DNA of 64,000 nucleotides from Lachnospiraceae bacterium (lineage in GTDB: Bacteria > Bacillota > Clostridia > Lachnospirales > Lachnospiraceae): assembly GCA_018384375.1 (NCBI GenBank), contig JAHAYJ010000060.1:1-64000 (forward strand), given 5' to 3'. Below the pieces are notes generated by a model, which ran no database searches, had not been told where the DNA came from, and worked only from the letters and a program-made list of their open reading frames with translations. Positions 45,020 through 54,232 of this stretch are shown here, piece by piece. Numbering within the stretch: position 1 is the first letter of the stretch; each line of letters begins with the position of its first letter. Made by a program: the position numbers and the translations under genes.

Positions 45020-46264
45020 ATGCTTCAGGTGATTCGGTATCTGCAGGGATATCTTACGATTAAGGTGTGGGGGTTCTCCCCGGAGCGATTCATGAATCTT
45101 TGCAGTAATCATAAAATATTTCTCTGGAATATCAGGAATCATGGTGATTACTACACCATGAATATACGCTTGAAAAATTTTTATCGACTGAAAGGATTTA
45201 CAAGGAAAACAGGAACAAGGGTGGTCATAACGGGACGTTATGGACTACCCTTTCTTTCTGTGCGCGCATGGAAAAGAAAAATCTTTCTGCTGGGACTTTT
45301 CGGAAGCCTTTGCTTTTGGATATGGATGTCGGGCTTTATCTGGGCAATTGAAGTCAATGGAAACTATTATGTGACGACCGATGTGTTTCAGGATTTCCTG
45401 AAGGAAAATGAAATTCAGACGGGAATGAAAAAGAAAAATGTTGATATTGAAAAGCTTGAGGAGGCCATCAGAACCCATTTTGATATAGTGACATGGACCT
45501 CCGCGCAGATAGACGGAACCAGACTTTTGATACAGGTTAAGGAAAATGACCTGATTATTGCAGAAAAAGGAGAAACAAAGGAGGCGCAAGTAGAAGCAGG
45601 AGTGGACCTTGTCGCTGACAAGGACGGTACAATTGTCAGTATTGTGACAAGAACCGGAGTACCGAAGGTAAGTGCCGGAACACAGATAAAGAGGGGAGAT
45701 ATTCTGGTAGAAGGGGGCGTTCCAATCTATAATGATGATAGTACCGTAAAGCGATATGATTTTTGTAATGCAGATGCTGATATTATATTGAGATGTGTTT
45801 ATTCCTTTGAAGAACAAATCGCTGAAAAATATGAAAAAAAGATATATACAGGAAGAGAACGGGAGGTACCTTTTTTTCTGATAGGAACCAAAAAGTTTAA
45901 AATACAGGTGCCGGGAAATACTTATGAGAATAGTGATCTGATAGAAGAGAAAAGACAGCTGAAGCTGTTCGACAATTATTATTTGCCAGTGTATATCGGA
46001 GAGAATCTTGTCAGAGAATACAAGATAGAGGAGAAAATATATACCAAGGAGGAGGTTAAGATGCTGTTTGAAGAAAGACTTCAAAAATTTATTCAAACTT
46101 TACAGGAAAAAGGGGTACAAATTATAGAAAAAAATGTTACAATTAATAAGACTTCCGGCGTATGGAAAATGAAAGTGGATTTCCTTGCGGAAGAAAAGAC
46201 GGGAACGGCGAAGAGAACAACATTGATGCAGATTGAAGAATCGCCGGAACCGGAAGCAGATTAG
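45020..46264 (+). CDS. yqfD: Sporulation protein YqfD
   Basis: A 414-residue membrane protein of the YqfD family. An N-terminal domain (LQGYLTIKVWGFSPERFMNLC) is followed by a transmembrane helix around 85-110 (IFLLGLFGSLCFWIWMSGFIWAIEV) and a large external beta-rich domain. Start at 45020 with GAGGTG upstream; the open frame runs further up into yqfC but lacks a site. It follows yqfC by 17 bp. YqfD homologues are needed for efficient spore formation; mechanism unknown. Confidence 0.9.
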   Translation: MLQVIRYLQGYLTIKVWGFSPERFMNLCSNHKIFLWNIRNHGDYYTMNIRLKNFYRLKGFTRKTGTRVVITGRYGLPFLSVRAWKRKIFLLGLFGSLCFWIWMSGFIWAIEVNGNYYVTTDVFQDFLKENEIQTGMKKKNVDIEKLEEAIRTHFDIVTWTSAQIDGTRLLIQVKENDLIIAEKGETKEAQVEAGVDLVADKDGTIVSIVTRTGVPKVSAGTQIKRGDILVEGGVPIYNDDSTVKRYDFCNADADIILRCVYSFEEQIAEKYEKKIYTGREREVPFFLIGTKKFKIQVPGNTYENSDLIEEKRQLKLFDNYYLPVYIGENLVREYKIEEKIYTKEEVKMLFEERLQKFIQTLQEKGVQIIEKNVTINKTSGVWKMKVDFLAEEKTGTAKRTTLMQIEESPEPEAD

Positions 46265-46273
46265 GAGCAATGC

Positions 46274-47284
46274 ATGGGAGAAGTTTCTGAAGTAATAATG
46301 GTCCCTGCCACAGAGCAGCAAAATGTTTTCGGTGAATTTGACAATCATATCAAAAAATTGGAGAGACAGCTTAAGGTATCGATTGTAGACCGTAACGGTG
46401 AAATCAGAATCAGTGGAGAGACTGGCAGCGTGAAACGTGCAAAGGCAATTATTGAGGAAATGACAGAATTATCAAAAAGGGGAAATATCATTCAGGAACA
46501 GAATGTAGATTATGCAATTACGATGAGTATGGAAGAGAATGATGATGTTTTATTGGAAATAGATAAGGATTGTATTTGTCATACCATTTCCGGAAAGCCG
46601 GTAAAGCCCAAGACACTTGGACAGAAGCAGTATGTAGATGCAATTCGAAACAACATGGTGGTATTCGGATTGGGACCGGCGGGAACAGGAAAGACCTATC
46701 TTGCGATGGCAATGGCGATAACAGCATTTAAAAATCAGGAGGTTGAGAGAATCATTCTTACAAGACCGGCCATTGAAGCAGGTGAAAAACTCGGTTTTTT
46801 GCCGGGAGATCTGCAAAGCAAGGTAGACCCGTACTTAAGACCGCTTTATGATGCACTTTACCAGATTATGGGTGCGGAGACGTTTTTGAAGAATATGGAA
46901 AAGGGGCTTATTGAGGTAGCACCCCTGGCATATATGAGGGGGCGTACTTTGGATAATGCCTATATTATTCTGGATGAAGCACAGAATACAACTCCGGCGC
47001 AGATGAAAATGTTTCTGACCAGAATCGGATTTGGCTCAAAGGTAATCGTAACTGGAGATGCATCCCAGAAGGATCTTGCACCGGGGAGCAGTTCGGGACT
47101 TGATGTAGCAACTAAAGTGCTGCATGGCATTGAAGGAATCGCATTTTGTAAAATGAGTAGCCGGGATGTGGTCAGACACCCGCTTGTGCAGAAGATTGTC
47201 AAGGCATATGAGAGCTATGAAGCAAAAGAGAGCAGTAGTATAAAACGTAAAAACAGGAACATAACGCATGGAAAAAAGCAGTGA
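46274..47284 (+). CDS. phoH: PhoH-family ATPase
   Basis: A 336-residue P-loop ATPase with an N-terminal KH-like RNA-binding part (IRISGETGSVKRAKAIIEEM), Walker A GLGPAGTGKTY and Walker B YIILDEAQN, plus VTGDASQKDL. PhoH (YbeZ) works with YbeY in ribosome and RNA maturation, and the two genes are separated here by just one gene, as in most Firmicutes. The end overlaps the next gene by 17 bases. Confidence 0.95.
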   Translation: MGEVSEVIMVPATEQQNVFGEFDNHIKKLERQLKVSIVDRNGEIRISGETGSVKRAKAIIEEMTELSKRGNIIQEQNVDYAITMSMEENDDVLLEIDKDCICHTISGKPVKPKTLGQKQYVDAIRNNMVVFGLGPAGTGKTYLAMAMAITAFKNQEVERIILTRPAIEAGEKLGFLPGDLQSKVDPYLRPLYDALYQIMGAETFLKNMEKGLIEVAPLAYMRGRTLDNAYIILDEAQNTTPAQMKMFLTRIGFGSKVIVTGDASQKDLAPGSSSGLDVATKVLHGIEGIAFCKMSSRDVVRHPLVQKIVKAYESYEAKESSSIKRKNRNITHGKKQ

Positions 47285-48491
47285 AGTAAACAGCAATTTA
47301 AATGATTCAGGAAGGAAAAGCAGACGCCTGCAGGAGGTTCTTCTTTTTCTGCTTACAGTTGCCGGAAGTGGTCTGGCATCTTATTTGTACAAAAGAACGG
47401 AAATTCAGACAGCAGGACTAATGATTCTGGCAGCCGTTGGAATAGTTGCTGTCATTTTCTCGATAGAGCAGGCGTTTTTTAAGGGCAGCCTGCTGTTTGA
47501 TAATGGAGAGCATCTTATGCGATTCACGTTCCTTTATTTTGTTTTTCTGTGCGGAAGCCTGTTGTTCCCGCTTCTTCCGGTTGGCGGATGGCCGTACCTT
47601 GCGGTGTTTATCGGACTAATGATATTCAGCAATCAGGTGGTTGGAATTAGTGCCGGGACAGTTCTGCTTATGATTACGAGTCTGTTATATGGAGGAAATG
47701 GAAGCGAATTCTTTATTTATTTCATCGGAGGACTGATTGGTGCTACCGTATTTTCTTATGTAGATGTTGCTTTCAGGGTAGTACTTCCGCTTGTGATATC
47801 CCTGATGATGCAGATGGTGTGCCTGTCTATTCAGGAGGTACTGTTTGTCAATGAAACACTGCATTTGGACATGTTTCTGATTCCTGCGGTGAATCTCCTG
47901 GTCTGTATGATTTTGCTGCTGATCCTGTTAAAGTACTTTAGCTTTGCGGTAATCTACAGTAAAAGAGACCTATATATGGATATTAATGATCCGGAATGTC
48001 AGCTGCTTGTAGAACTGAAAAATTCATCGAAAGATGAGTATTATCATACGATCCATACGGCATATCTGTGTGACAGGATTGCCAGAAAACTGAATATGGA
48101 TGATGCACTGGTAAAGGCTTGCGGTTATTACCATAGAATTGGAGTTATTAAGGGAGAGAACAACTGGGAGAATGTGAATGCGATTCTCGAGGAGAACCAG
48201 TTCCCCCAGAGGGTGAAGGAGGTTTTGAAGGAATATCTGGATAAATCAGAAATTATCAGGTCAAAGGAAACAGTGGTGCTTCTTTTTTCCGATACGGTTA
48301 TTTCCTCCATTAGTTACCTTTTCTCAAAGGACCCCAAGATACAACTGGATTATGAGAAGATCATTGAGAGTATTTTTAAGAAGAGAATTGAGAGCGGAGT
48401 GATAGAACACAGTGATTTGTCCTTTGGAGAATTACAGGAAATGAAAAAAATTCTGATGGAGGAAAAACTATATTATGACTTCTTACGTTGA
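47268..48491 (+). CDS. Shortened PgpH-like membrane HD protein with broken HD motif
   Basis: In this position (phoH - x - ybeY) Firmicutes carry PgpH/YqfF, a c-di-AMP phosphodiesterase of about 700-800 residues with an extracellular 7TMR-HDED domain, seven helices and a cytoplasmic HD domain. This protein has 407 residues: about seven or eight helices begin almost at once (from residue 24), so the extracellular domain is missing. The HD-like region (about 245-400) keeps His260/His263 (YYHTIHTA) and Asp in LFSDTVISS, but the hallmark HD is His289-Arg290 (YYHRIG where the family has YYHDIG). The downstream metal-ligand histidines are also not evident. Catalysis is doubtful. Overlaps phoH and ybeY by 17 bases each. 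Confidence 0.75.
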   Translation: MEKSSEVNSNLNDSGRKSRRLQEVLLFLLTVAGSGLASYLYKRTEIQTAGLMILAAVGIVAVIFSIEQAFFKGSLLFDNGEHLMRFTFLYFVFLCGSLLFPLLPVGGWPYLAVFIGLMIFSNQVVGISAGTVLLMITSLLYGGNGSEFFIYFIGGLIGATVFSYVDVAFRVVLPLVISLMMQMVCLSIQEVLFVNETLHLDMFLIPAVNLLVCMILLLILLKYFSFAVIYSKRDLYMDINDPECQLLVELKNSSKDEYYHTIHTAYLCDRIARKLNMDDALVKACGYYHRIGVIKGENNWENVNAILEENQFPQRVKEVLKEYLDKSEIIRSKETVVLLFSDTVISSISYLFSKDPKIQLDYEKIIESIFKKRIESGVIEHSDLSFGELQEMKKILMEEKLYYDFLR

Positions 48492-48978
48492 GATTGATAC
48501 GGATATTACGTTTGCATTTGATGTAAAGGAAATTCTGGATGCAGTGCTGGAACAGACTCTGACACAGGAGAAGTGTCCTTATGAAGCACAGGTAAATCTG
48601 TTGATAACAGACGATGAAGGAATCCGCGAATTTAACAGGCAATTCAGACAGGTGGATTCCCCTACGGATGTTCTTTCCTTTCCAATGATTCCGTTCGAAA
48701 GGGAGGCGGATTTTTCTATTGTGGAGGCGGAAGAAGCAGACTGCTTTGATCCTGACAGTGGAGAACTCCTTCTGGGGGATATTATCATATCTGCGCAGAA
48801 GGTGCTGGAGCAGGCAGAAAAGTATGGACATTCCACTAAAAGAGAATTTGCATTTCTTACAGCACACAGTATGCTGCATCTATGCGGCTATGATCATATG
48901 GAACAGGAACAGGCAAAGGCTATGGAACAGAAGCAGGAGCAGATCCTTGTCAGGCTGGGAATTACAAGAGAGGATTAA
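48475..48978 (+). CDS. ybeY: Endoribonuclease/rRNA maturation factor YbeY
   Basis: A 167-residue zinc metalloprotein that helps mature 16S rRNA and ribosome quality control. The zinc motif HSMLHLCGYDH (family HxxxHxxGYDH) is intact, as is the DVLSFPM segment. Its ATG lies inside the end of the HD gene, so translation is coupled. Complete. Confidence 0.96.
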   Translation: MTSYVEIDTDITFAFDVKEILDAVLEQTLTQEKCPYEAQVNLLITDDEGIREFNRQFRQVDSPTDVLSFPMIPFEREADFSIVEAEEADCFDPDSGELLLGDIIISAQKVLEQAEKYGHSTKREFAFLTAHSMLHLCGYDHMEQEQAKAMEQKQEQILVRLGITRED

Positions 48979-49002
48979 TATCAGGTACAGTCAGGAGAAT
49001 TT

Positions 49003-50640
49003 ATGAGAAAAACGGAACGAAAAAGGAACTCTTCCATAAAAAGAGATTACTATACAATTGTAGCAGGACTTGTATTTATAGGAACTATGATTTTTCGAAT
49101 TCCACTGGAACATATGATAGGGGATAAGGGACTTGCATGCTATGGAACCGCATATGAAATCTATTTTGTTTTAGGAGGAATGATTTCCTATGGACTTTCA
49201 GAAACTGTTTCCGCATTGGTGAGATATCGGGTCAAACGTGAACAGTATAAAAATGCACAAAAGGTGTTGGGCAGTGCGGTGATGCTGGGAGGAGTACTTG
49301 GAGCAATTCTTGGTGTTTTGCTGGGCCTTTTAGGACATGTGATTTCGAATAGGATTTTTCATATTCCGCTTGCAGGTCTTTCGGTATGTGTGATGGCACC
49401 GGCAATTTTCTTTTTCATTTTAACAGGAGTATTCAGAGGATATTTTCAGGGGAATGGCTCCAGGATACCTGCAATGCACTCACAGCTTTTACAGATTGTG
49501 ATTCTGTTCGCAGGCGGATTGATTTTTTGCAGAATTTTTAGCGACTATGGAAGTAAGGTGTCGGCACTTCTTCAAAATGAGGACTATACCAGTGCTTATG
49601 GCGCTATGGGAGCTACATTGGGGCTTCTGATATCGTCGGTACTAGGATTTTTACATGTACTCATTTTGTATCTGGTCTTTAAGGAAAACATAAAACGGCA
49701 GATGAGCAGGGAAATGCCGAAAAATCAGGATTCACGATTCCATATATTTCATATGTTGGTGGGAACAGGAGGAATGTATTTTCTATACTGGTTTTTCTTT
49801 CATGGGCAAACTCTGTCAGGAGAACTGATTCTTATGCGTTTCGCTCCGAATCCAGGTGAAATACTTGCATCCTGGGGGGCCTATTATGGGAAGGTGATTC
49901 CTGTGATCGGAAGTATTTGTGGTATCCTCAGCTTAATCTGCCTGCCGGAGGTTAGAAAAATTGTGGCTCTGCAGGAGAGAGAGGAATATCGTCTTGCAAG
50001 GGAAAAACTGGGAGCACTCATCCATCAGAGTGCCGTCTTCGGAGTGCCGTCTGCCGTTTTTCTGGCTGTTTTCGCAGAAAGCATTCTGGATATCCTGTTT
50101 GGTGGAAACAATGCTAAGACTGCGGTATGGTTGCAGTTTGGGAGCATTTTGATTATTTTCATTCTTTTTTCTATGATTTTTATGGAATTTCTTTTGCGAA
50201 GCAGAAAGCTTGTTTACGTGACGGGAATCGGAGCCGGTGCATTTCTGCTACAGGCGGTTTTGCTTGTACTTATGGTAAAATCCGAAAGCCTGGGAATGCT
50301 TGCTCTTATCGTGGCCGGTATAGTTTTCTATACAGTTACTGTGGTTGGCGGGTTTATCCTGTCAGGACGCAAATTGCAATACAGAAAGGAGTGGATCAGA
50401 GGAATTATTCTGACGATCCTGTCTGCTGCTTTGTCAGGAATAATTGCGATGCTTTTAAATAAAGCCCTTGCGTCATTGATGGGAGAATTACTTTCGTTTT
50501 TCCTATGCTTGATTGTTGCAATAGTGGTATATTTGGTAATTCTTGTGGTGACAAGAGCATTTACTGCTGAGGAACTTGAGAAAATGCCGTGTGGTTTTCT
50601 CCTGATATGGCTGGCAGGAATGTTTCAGATTAGAGAATAG
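49003..50640 (+). CDS. SpoVB/MurJ-like lipid flippase (MOP superfamily)
   Basis: A 545-residue protein with about 14 hydrophobic helices. The FRGYFQGNGSRIPAM segment is the oligosaccharidyl-lipid flippase signature also found in SpoVB and MurJ. The usual N-terminal motif and length match polysaccharide-transport/SpoVB-type members rather than drug-efflux MATE proteins. It may move a cell-wall or cortex lipid precursor across the membrane; the nearby sporulation genes favour a SpoVB-like role, but the exact substrate is not visible. It follows ybeY by 24 bp. Confidence 0.82.
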   Translation: MRKTERKRNSSIKRDYYTIVAGLVFIGTMIFRIPLEHMIGDKGLACYGTAYEIYFVLGGMISYGLSETVSALVRYRVKREQYKNAQKVLGSAVMLGGVLGAILGVLLGLLGHVISNRIFHIPLAGLSVCVMAPAIFFFILTGVFRGYFQGNGSRIPAMHSQLLQIVILFAGGLIFCRIFSDYGSKVSALLQNEDYTSAYGAMGATLGLLISSVLGFLHVLILYLVFKENIKRQMSREMPKNQDSRFHIFHMLVGTGGMYFLYWFFFHGQTLSGELILMRFAPNPGEILASWGAYYGKVIPVIGSICGILSLICLPEVRKIVALQEREEYRLAREKLGALIHQSAVFGVPSAVFLAVFAESILDILFGGNNAKTAVWLQFGSILIIFILFSMIFMEFLLRSRKLVYVTGIGAGAFLLQAVLLVLMVKSESLGMLALIVAGIVFYTVTVVGGFILSGRKLQYRKEWIRGIILTILSAALSGIIAMLLNKALASLMGELLSFFLCLIVAIVVYLVILVVTRAFTAEELEKMPCGFLLIWLAGMFQIRE

Positions 50641-50693
50641 GTTTCATTTTTTTGGCTGATACTGTTAATAACAAAATAGTAGAGGTGTATGCT

Positions 50694-51317
50694 ATGAAAT
50701 TTGTGAAACGTATCAGCCTGTTTTTTATTTATCCCTTATTTATGTTTGCAGTAGGTTTTACTTCCAATATGATGCTCATGGATTTTTTTTATCCCAGTAC
50801 ATCACAAAACCGAAAACAGATTTCCGGTGAGGAATATGTCAAGGAGCAGCTTCCCGTGTCAGTCGGTGATTCTCATGTTGTTACAGCAAATACCAAGTAT
50901 ATCGTACAGCAGTATGACATTTTAAAGCAGCAACTTACACAGGCAGAAGAGCCGGCTCCTGATAAATTCATCGGTCTGGATCGGCAAAAGCTTGCTCAGG
51001 AAATTGAAGATTACAATCGGAATCCTTCTCTGACAGACCAGGAGAAAGGTTTTACTTACATGGAACTGGTGTCTTTTTCAGATGATAAGGTTGTGGTGAA
51101 GAAGAGTTATGAGCCAAAGGAGGAGACAAAAGGTTTTTTTCTGATCAATGAAAATCATTATGTGGTTGTTTACGATCATACGCTTTCACAGGTGTTTATG
51201 AATACGGATATTTTGGTGGAAGGACTACCACAGAAATTACAGCAGGAAATAATCAATATGAAATATATACAGGATGAGGGAGAATTGTATAATTTCCTGG
51301 AATCCTATTCCAGTTGA
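50694..51317 (+). CDS. Membrane-anchored protein of unknown function
   Basis: A 207-residue protein with one N-terminal helix (residues 5-28, RISLFFIYPLFMFAVGFTSNMML), acting as signal or anchor, and an external domain. The last half (YMELVSFSDDKVVVKKSY, GFFLINENHYVVVYDHT, QVFMNTDILVEGL) faintly resembles the BofC forespore regulator fold, but this is only a visual impression. Start at 50694 is 6 bases after GAGGTG. It lies 53 bp behind the flippase and 27 bp before the flavoprotein gene, in one apparent operon. Confidence 0.7.
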   Translation: MKFVKRISLFFIYPLFMFAVGFTSNMMLMDFFYPSTSQNRKQISGEEYVKEQLPVSVGDSHVVTANTKYIVQQYDILKQQLTQAEEPAPDKFIGLDRQKLAQEIEDYNRNPSLTDQEKGFTYMELVSFSDDKVVVKKSYEPKEETKGFFLINENHYVVVYDHTLSQVFMNTDILVEGLPQKLQQEIINMKYIQDEGELYNFLESYSS

Positions 51318-51344
51318 TAAGGTATTAATTATTTGGAGCAATCG

Positions 51345-52601
51345 ATGAAAAACGGAGTTAAAGTGGCAGTGATCGGAGCCGGTGCATCAGGAATGATGGC
51401 GGCTATTACTGCATCGGAGTTTGGAGCAGAGGTGACTCTGTATGAAAAAAATGACCGTGTAGGTAAGAAGATTCTTGCCACCGGAAACGGGAGATGCAAT
51501 TTCAGTAACCTTGCACTTTCTGTAGAACAGTATTATTGTGATGACAAGGATAAGCTCGATAAGCTTTTTCAGACATTTTCCGCACTGGATGCGGTCAGCT
51601 TTTTTGAAAAATGCGGTATGATGACGAAAAGCAAGAATGGATATCTCTACCCTTATTCAGAACAGGCATCTGCGGTTCTTGATATTCTGAGAATGGAATT
51701 GGTTGAAAAGGAAGTTAAGCTTTGCTCTGAAACGGAGATTACCGATATTATTTACAGCAGAGAAAAAATGGCATTTCAGCTGAAGGAGCCGGACGGAAAA
51801 AAACGCTGTTATGATAAGGTGATTCTTGCCTGTGGAAGCCCGGCATCTCTCAAAAAGGGTGCAGGAAGAACCGGCTATAAACTGGCAGAAAGCTTAGGAC
51901 ATCGAATCAGACCGATTATGCCGGGGCTGGTACAGCTTATTTCCGATGCGCCTTTCTGCAAATCTCTTGCGGGAGTTCGCTGTCAGGCGGGAATTCGTCT
52001 GCTTATAGATGGAGAAGAACATGCATCTGAGCAGGGAGAGGTGCAGTTTACAGACTATGGTGTTTCAGGAATTCCGATATTTCAAGTCAGCAGACTGGCA
52101 GGGTACGCTTTACGGGAAGGAAGAGAAGTTACAATTCTCTTAGATTTCTTCCCGGAGCAGGGTGACAGACAGGCTTTTGAAGAATTCGTAAGAAAAAGAT
52201 TTATTAACAATCAGAACAGAACCTTGGAGGAATTTCTGACAGGAACTCTGAATCGAAAAATAAATATGGTTCTGATTAAGCAATGCGGATGTAAGACGAA
52301 CATGACTGCTGCGGAAGCCGGATATGGAAAAATCAGTGAAATGATGCAGAAGAGCAGAGCATTTGAAATACATATAAATGGAATTAATTCCGTAGAAAAT
52401 GCTCAGATCTGTGCAGGTGGTGTTGCATTTGAGGAGCTTGATGCTAAATTACAGTCAAAGCTGGTACCGGGATTGTATGTTACGGGAGAACTGGTGGATG
52501 TTGACGGAAAATGCGGAGGCTACAATCTGCAATGGGCATGGACCAGTGGTTATATTGCCGGGAAAAGTGCTGCAGAAGACGGAAAGACGGTAAAGGAATG
52601 A
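51345..52601 (+). CDS. HI0933/BaiN-family NAD(P)/FAD-dependent oxidoreductase
   Basis: A 418-residue flavoprotein. The N-terminal FAD site is VAVIGAGASGMMAAITASEFGAEV with the acidic E of LYEKNDRVGKK, followed by GNGRCNFSN. The end GGYNLQWAWTSGYIAGKSAA is the family C-terminal FAD motif. Relatives include BaiN (a bile-acid flavoprotein) and YhiN; the substrate here is unknown. Start at 51345 is 6 bases after GGAG. It stands directly before a second, larger flavoprotein, a pairing that suggests related functions. Confidence 0.88.
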   Translation: MKNGVKVAVIGAGASGMMAAITASEFGAEVTLYEKNDRVGKKILATGNGRCNFSNLALSVEQYYCDDKDKLDKLFQTFSALDAVSFFEKCGMMTKSKNGYLYPYSEQASAVLDILRMELVEKEVKLCSETEITDIIYSREKMAFQLKEPDGKKRCYDKVILACGSPASLKKGAGRTGYKLAESLGHRIRPIMPGLVQLISDAPFCKSLAGVRCQAGIRLLIDGEEHASEQGEVQFTDYGVSGIPIFQVSRLAGYALREGREVTILLDFFPEQGDRQAFEEFVRKRFINNQNRTLEEFLTGTLNRKINMVLIKQCGCKTNMTAAEAGYGKISEMMQKSRAFEIHINGINSVENAQICAGGVAFEELDAKLQSKLVPGLYVTGELVDVDGKCGGYNLQWAWTSGYIAGKSAAEDGKTVKE

Positions 52602-52607
52602 TTTAAG

Positions 52608-54212
52608 ATGCTGAGGATAAACCAGTTGAGACTGCCGGTCGGACATTCTAAAGAAGAACTGATACGCCGTGTCCAAAAAGTTCTTCGATGCCGGGAAGTA
52701 CCGGAGATCACAATAGTACGGCGCTCTGTTGATGCGAGAAAGAAACCGGAACTCTATTTCAATTATATTTTAAATATTAAGGTCTCTAATCAGGGTGAAA
52801 TCTATCGGAGATGTGACAGGAAACAGGTAGAAATTTGGGAAGAAAAGCCCTATCATTTCCCGGTAGAAGGATATCGGGGAAAGGAACGTCCGATTATTAT
52901 CGGAACCGGTCCTGCCGGTCTGTTTTGCGGATATATGCTGGCAAATGCTGGGTTTCATCCAATCCTTCTGGAACGTGGAAAAAGCGTTAAGCAGCGGACC
53001 CTCGATGTGCAGCAATTCTGGGAAACGGGAAACCTGAACCCGGAATCCAACGTGCAGTTTGGCGAAGGAGGAGCCGGTACCTTTTCTGATGGGAAATTAA
53101 ACACGCTGGTAAAGGATAAATACGGACGAAACAGGGAGGTTCTATCTCTGTTTGTAAGGATGGGAGCACCGGAAGAAATCCTGTATGATCATAAGCCACA
53201 TATCGGAACGGATGTTTTGTGCAAGGTGGTTGAAAACATCCGTCTCGAAATTGAAAGGTTAGGTGGAGAAGTACGGTTTGAAGCAAAGGTAACAGAATTG
53301 CTCACAGAAAAGGACAGGGTAAGTGGAGTGGTAGTCAATGACAGGGAGGTTCTAACCTCCGGTTATGTTGTTTTAGCACCCGGACATAGTGCCAGAGATA
53401 CCTTTTCCATGCTGTACGGGAAGAAGCTCGACATGGAAGCAAAGCCTTTTGCAGTCGGAATGCGTGTGGAGCATCTTCAGAAGACGATCAACAAGGCGCA
53501 GTATGGAAAGGAAGAGGAGCCGCTTCTTGGTAATGCTCCCTATAAAGTGACAGCAAAGGCAGCGGATGGAAGAGGTGTATACTCTTTTTGTATGTGTCCC
53601 GGTGGTTATGTTGTGAATGCTTCTTCGGAACCGGGGCGCCTGGCTGTAAATGGAATGAGCTACAGAAAAAGGGATGGCAGAAATGCCAACAGTGCAATTA
53701 TTGTTTCGGTTAATCCGGAGGACTACGGTGGTGATTCGCCGCTTGCCGGAATGGAATTTCAGCGTAAGCTGGAGGAAAAAGCTTTTCAAATTGGAGCCGG
53801 ATGTGTACCGGTGGAATCTTATGGAGATTACAAGGAGGCAGTTCTTGGACTGCAGTCAGAGGAACATAATGGGTGTATTGTGGAACCCTGTATTAAGGGG
53901 CAATGGAAGTTTGCACCTGTACATGAAATATTACCGGATAATCTGAATAAAGCTTTTGTGGAGGGGATGGAGCAATTCGGGAAGATTATTCCGGGATTTT
54001 CAGATGGGAATGTGCTGATAGAAGGTGTTGAGAGCAGAACATCTTCTCCCATACGGATTCTTAGGAATGAGGCACTGCAGGCCAGTCTAAAAGGGCTGTA
54101 TCCGTGTGGAGAGGGAGCAGGATATGCGGGAGGAATCACTTCAGCAGCAATGGATGGAATTCATGTTGCCGAAGAGCTGGCTCTGCATATTGTAAATACT
54201 GAGAGGGACTGA
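52608..54212 (+). CDS. FAD-dependent dehydrogenase (COG2509 type)
   Basis: A 534-residue flavoprotein. A small N-terminal ferredoxin-like/alpha-beta domain (about 1-90, LRINQLRLPVGHSKEELIRRVQK) precedes the FAD site IIIGTGPAGLFCGYMLANAGFHP. Also seen are ESNVQFGEGGAGTFSDGKLNT, PFAVGMRVEH, and the end GEGAGYAGGITSAAMDGIHVAE. This is a widespread family in anaerobes with no firmly known substrate. It begins 6 bp after the previous flavoprotein stop, without a strong SD, and is translationally dependent on it. Confidence 0.85.
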   Translation: MLRINQLRLPVGHSKEELIRRVQKVLRCREVPEITIVRRSVDARKKPELYFNYILNIKVSNQGEIYRRCDRKQVEIWEEKPYHFPVEGYRGKERPIIIGTGPAGLFCGYMLANAGFHPILLERGKSVKQRTLDVQQFWETGNLNPESNVQFGEGGAGTFSDGKLNTLVKDKYGRNREVLSLFVRMGAPEEILYDHKPHIGTDVLCKVVENIRLEIERLGGEVRFEAKVTELLTEKDRVSGVVVNDREVLTSGYVVLAPGHSARDTFSMLYGKKLDMEAKPFAVGMRVEHLQKTINKAQYGKEEEPLLGNAPYKVTAKAADGRGVYSFCMCPGGYVVNASSEPGRLAVNGMSYRKRDGRNANSAIIVSVNPEDYGGDSPLAGMEFQRKLEEKAFQIGAGCVPVESYGDYKEAVLGLQSEEHNGCIVEPCIKGQWKFAPVHEILPDNLNKAFVEGMEQFGKIIPGFSDGNVLIEGVESRTSSPIRILRNEALQASLKGLYPCGEGAGYAGGITSAAMDGIHVAEELALHIVNTERD

Positions 54213-54232
54213 AATACGAAGGAGGACTGTTG

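Noticed and set aside
45245..46096. 283-residue reading frame antisense to yqfD
   Set aside because: Phe/Ile-rich mirror of Lys/Glu-rich coding sequence, no supporting signals.
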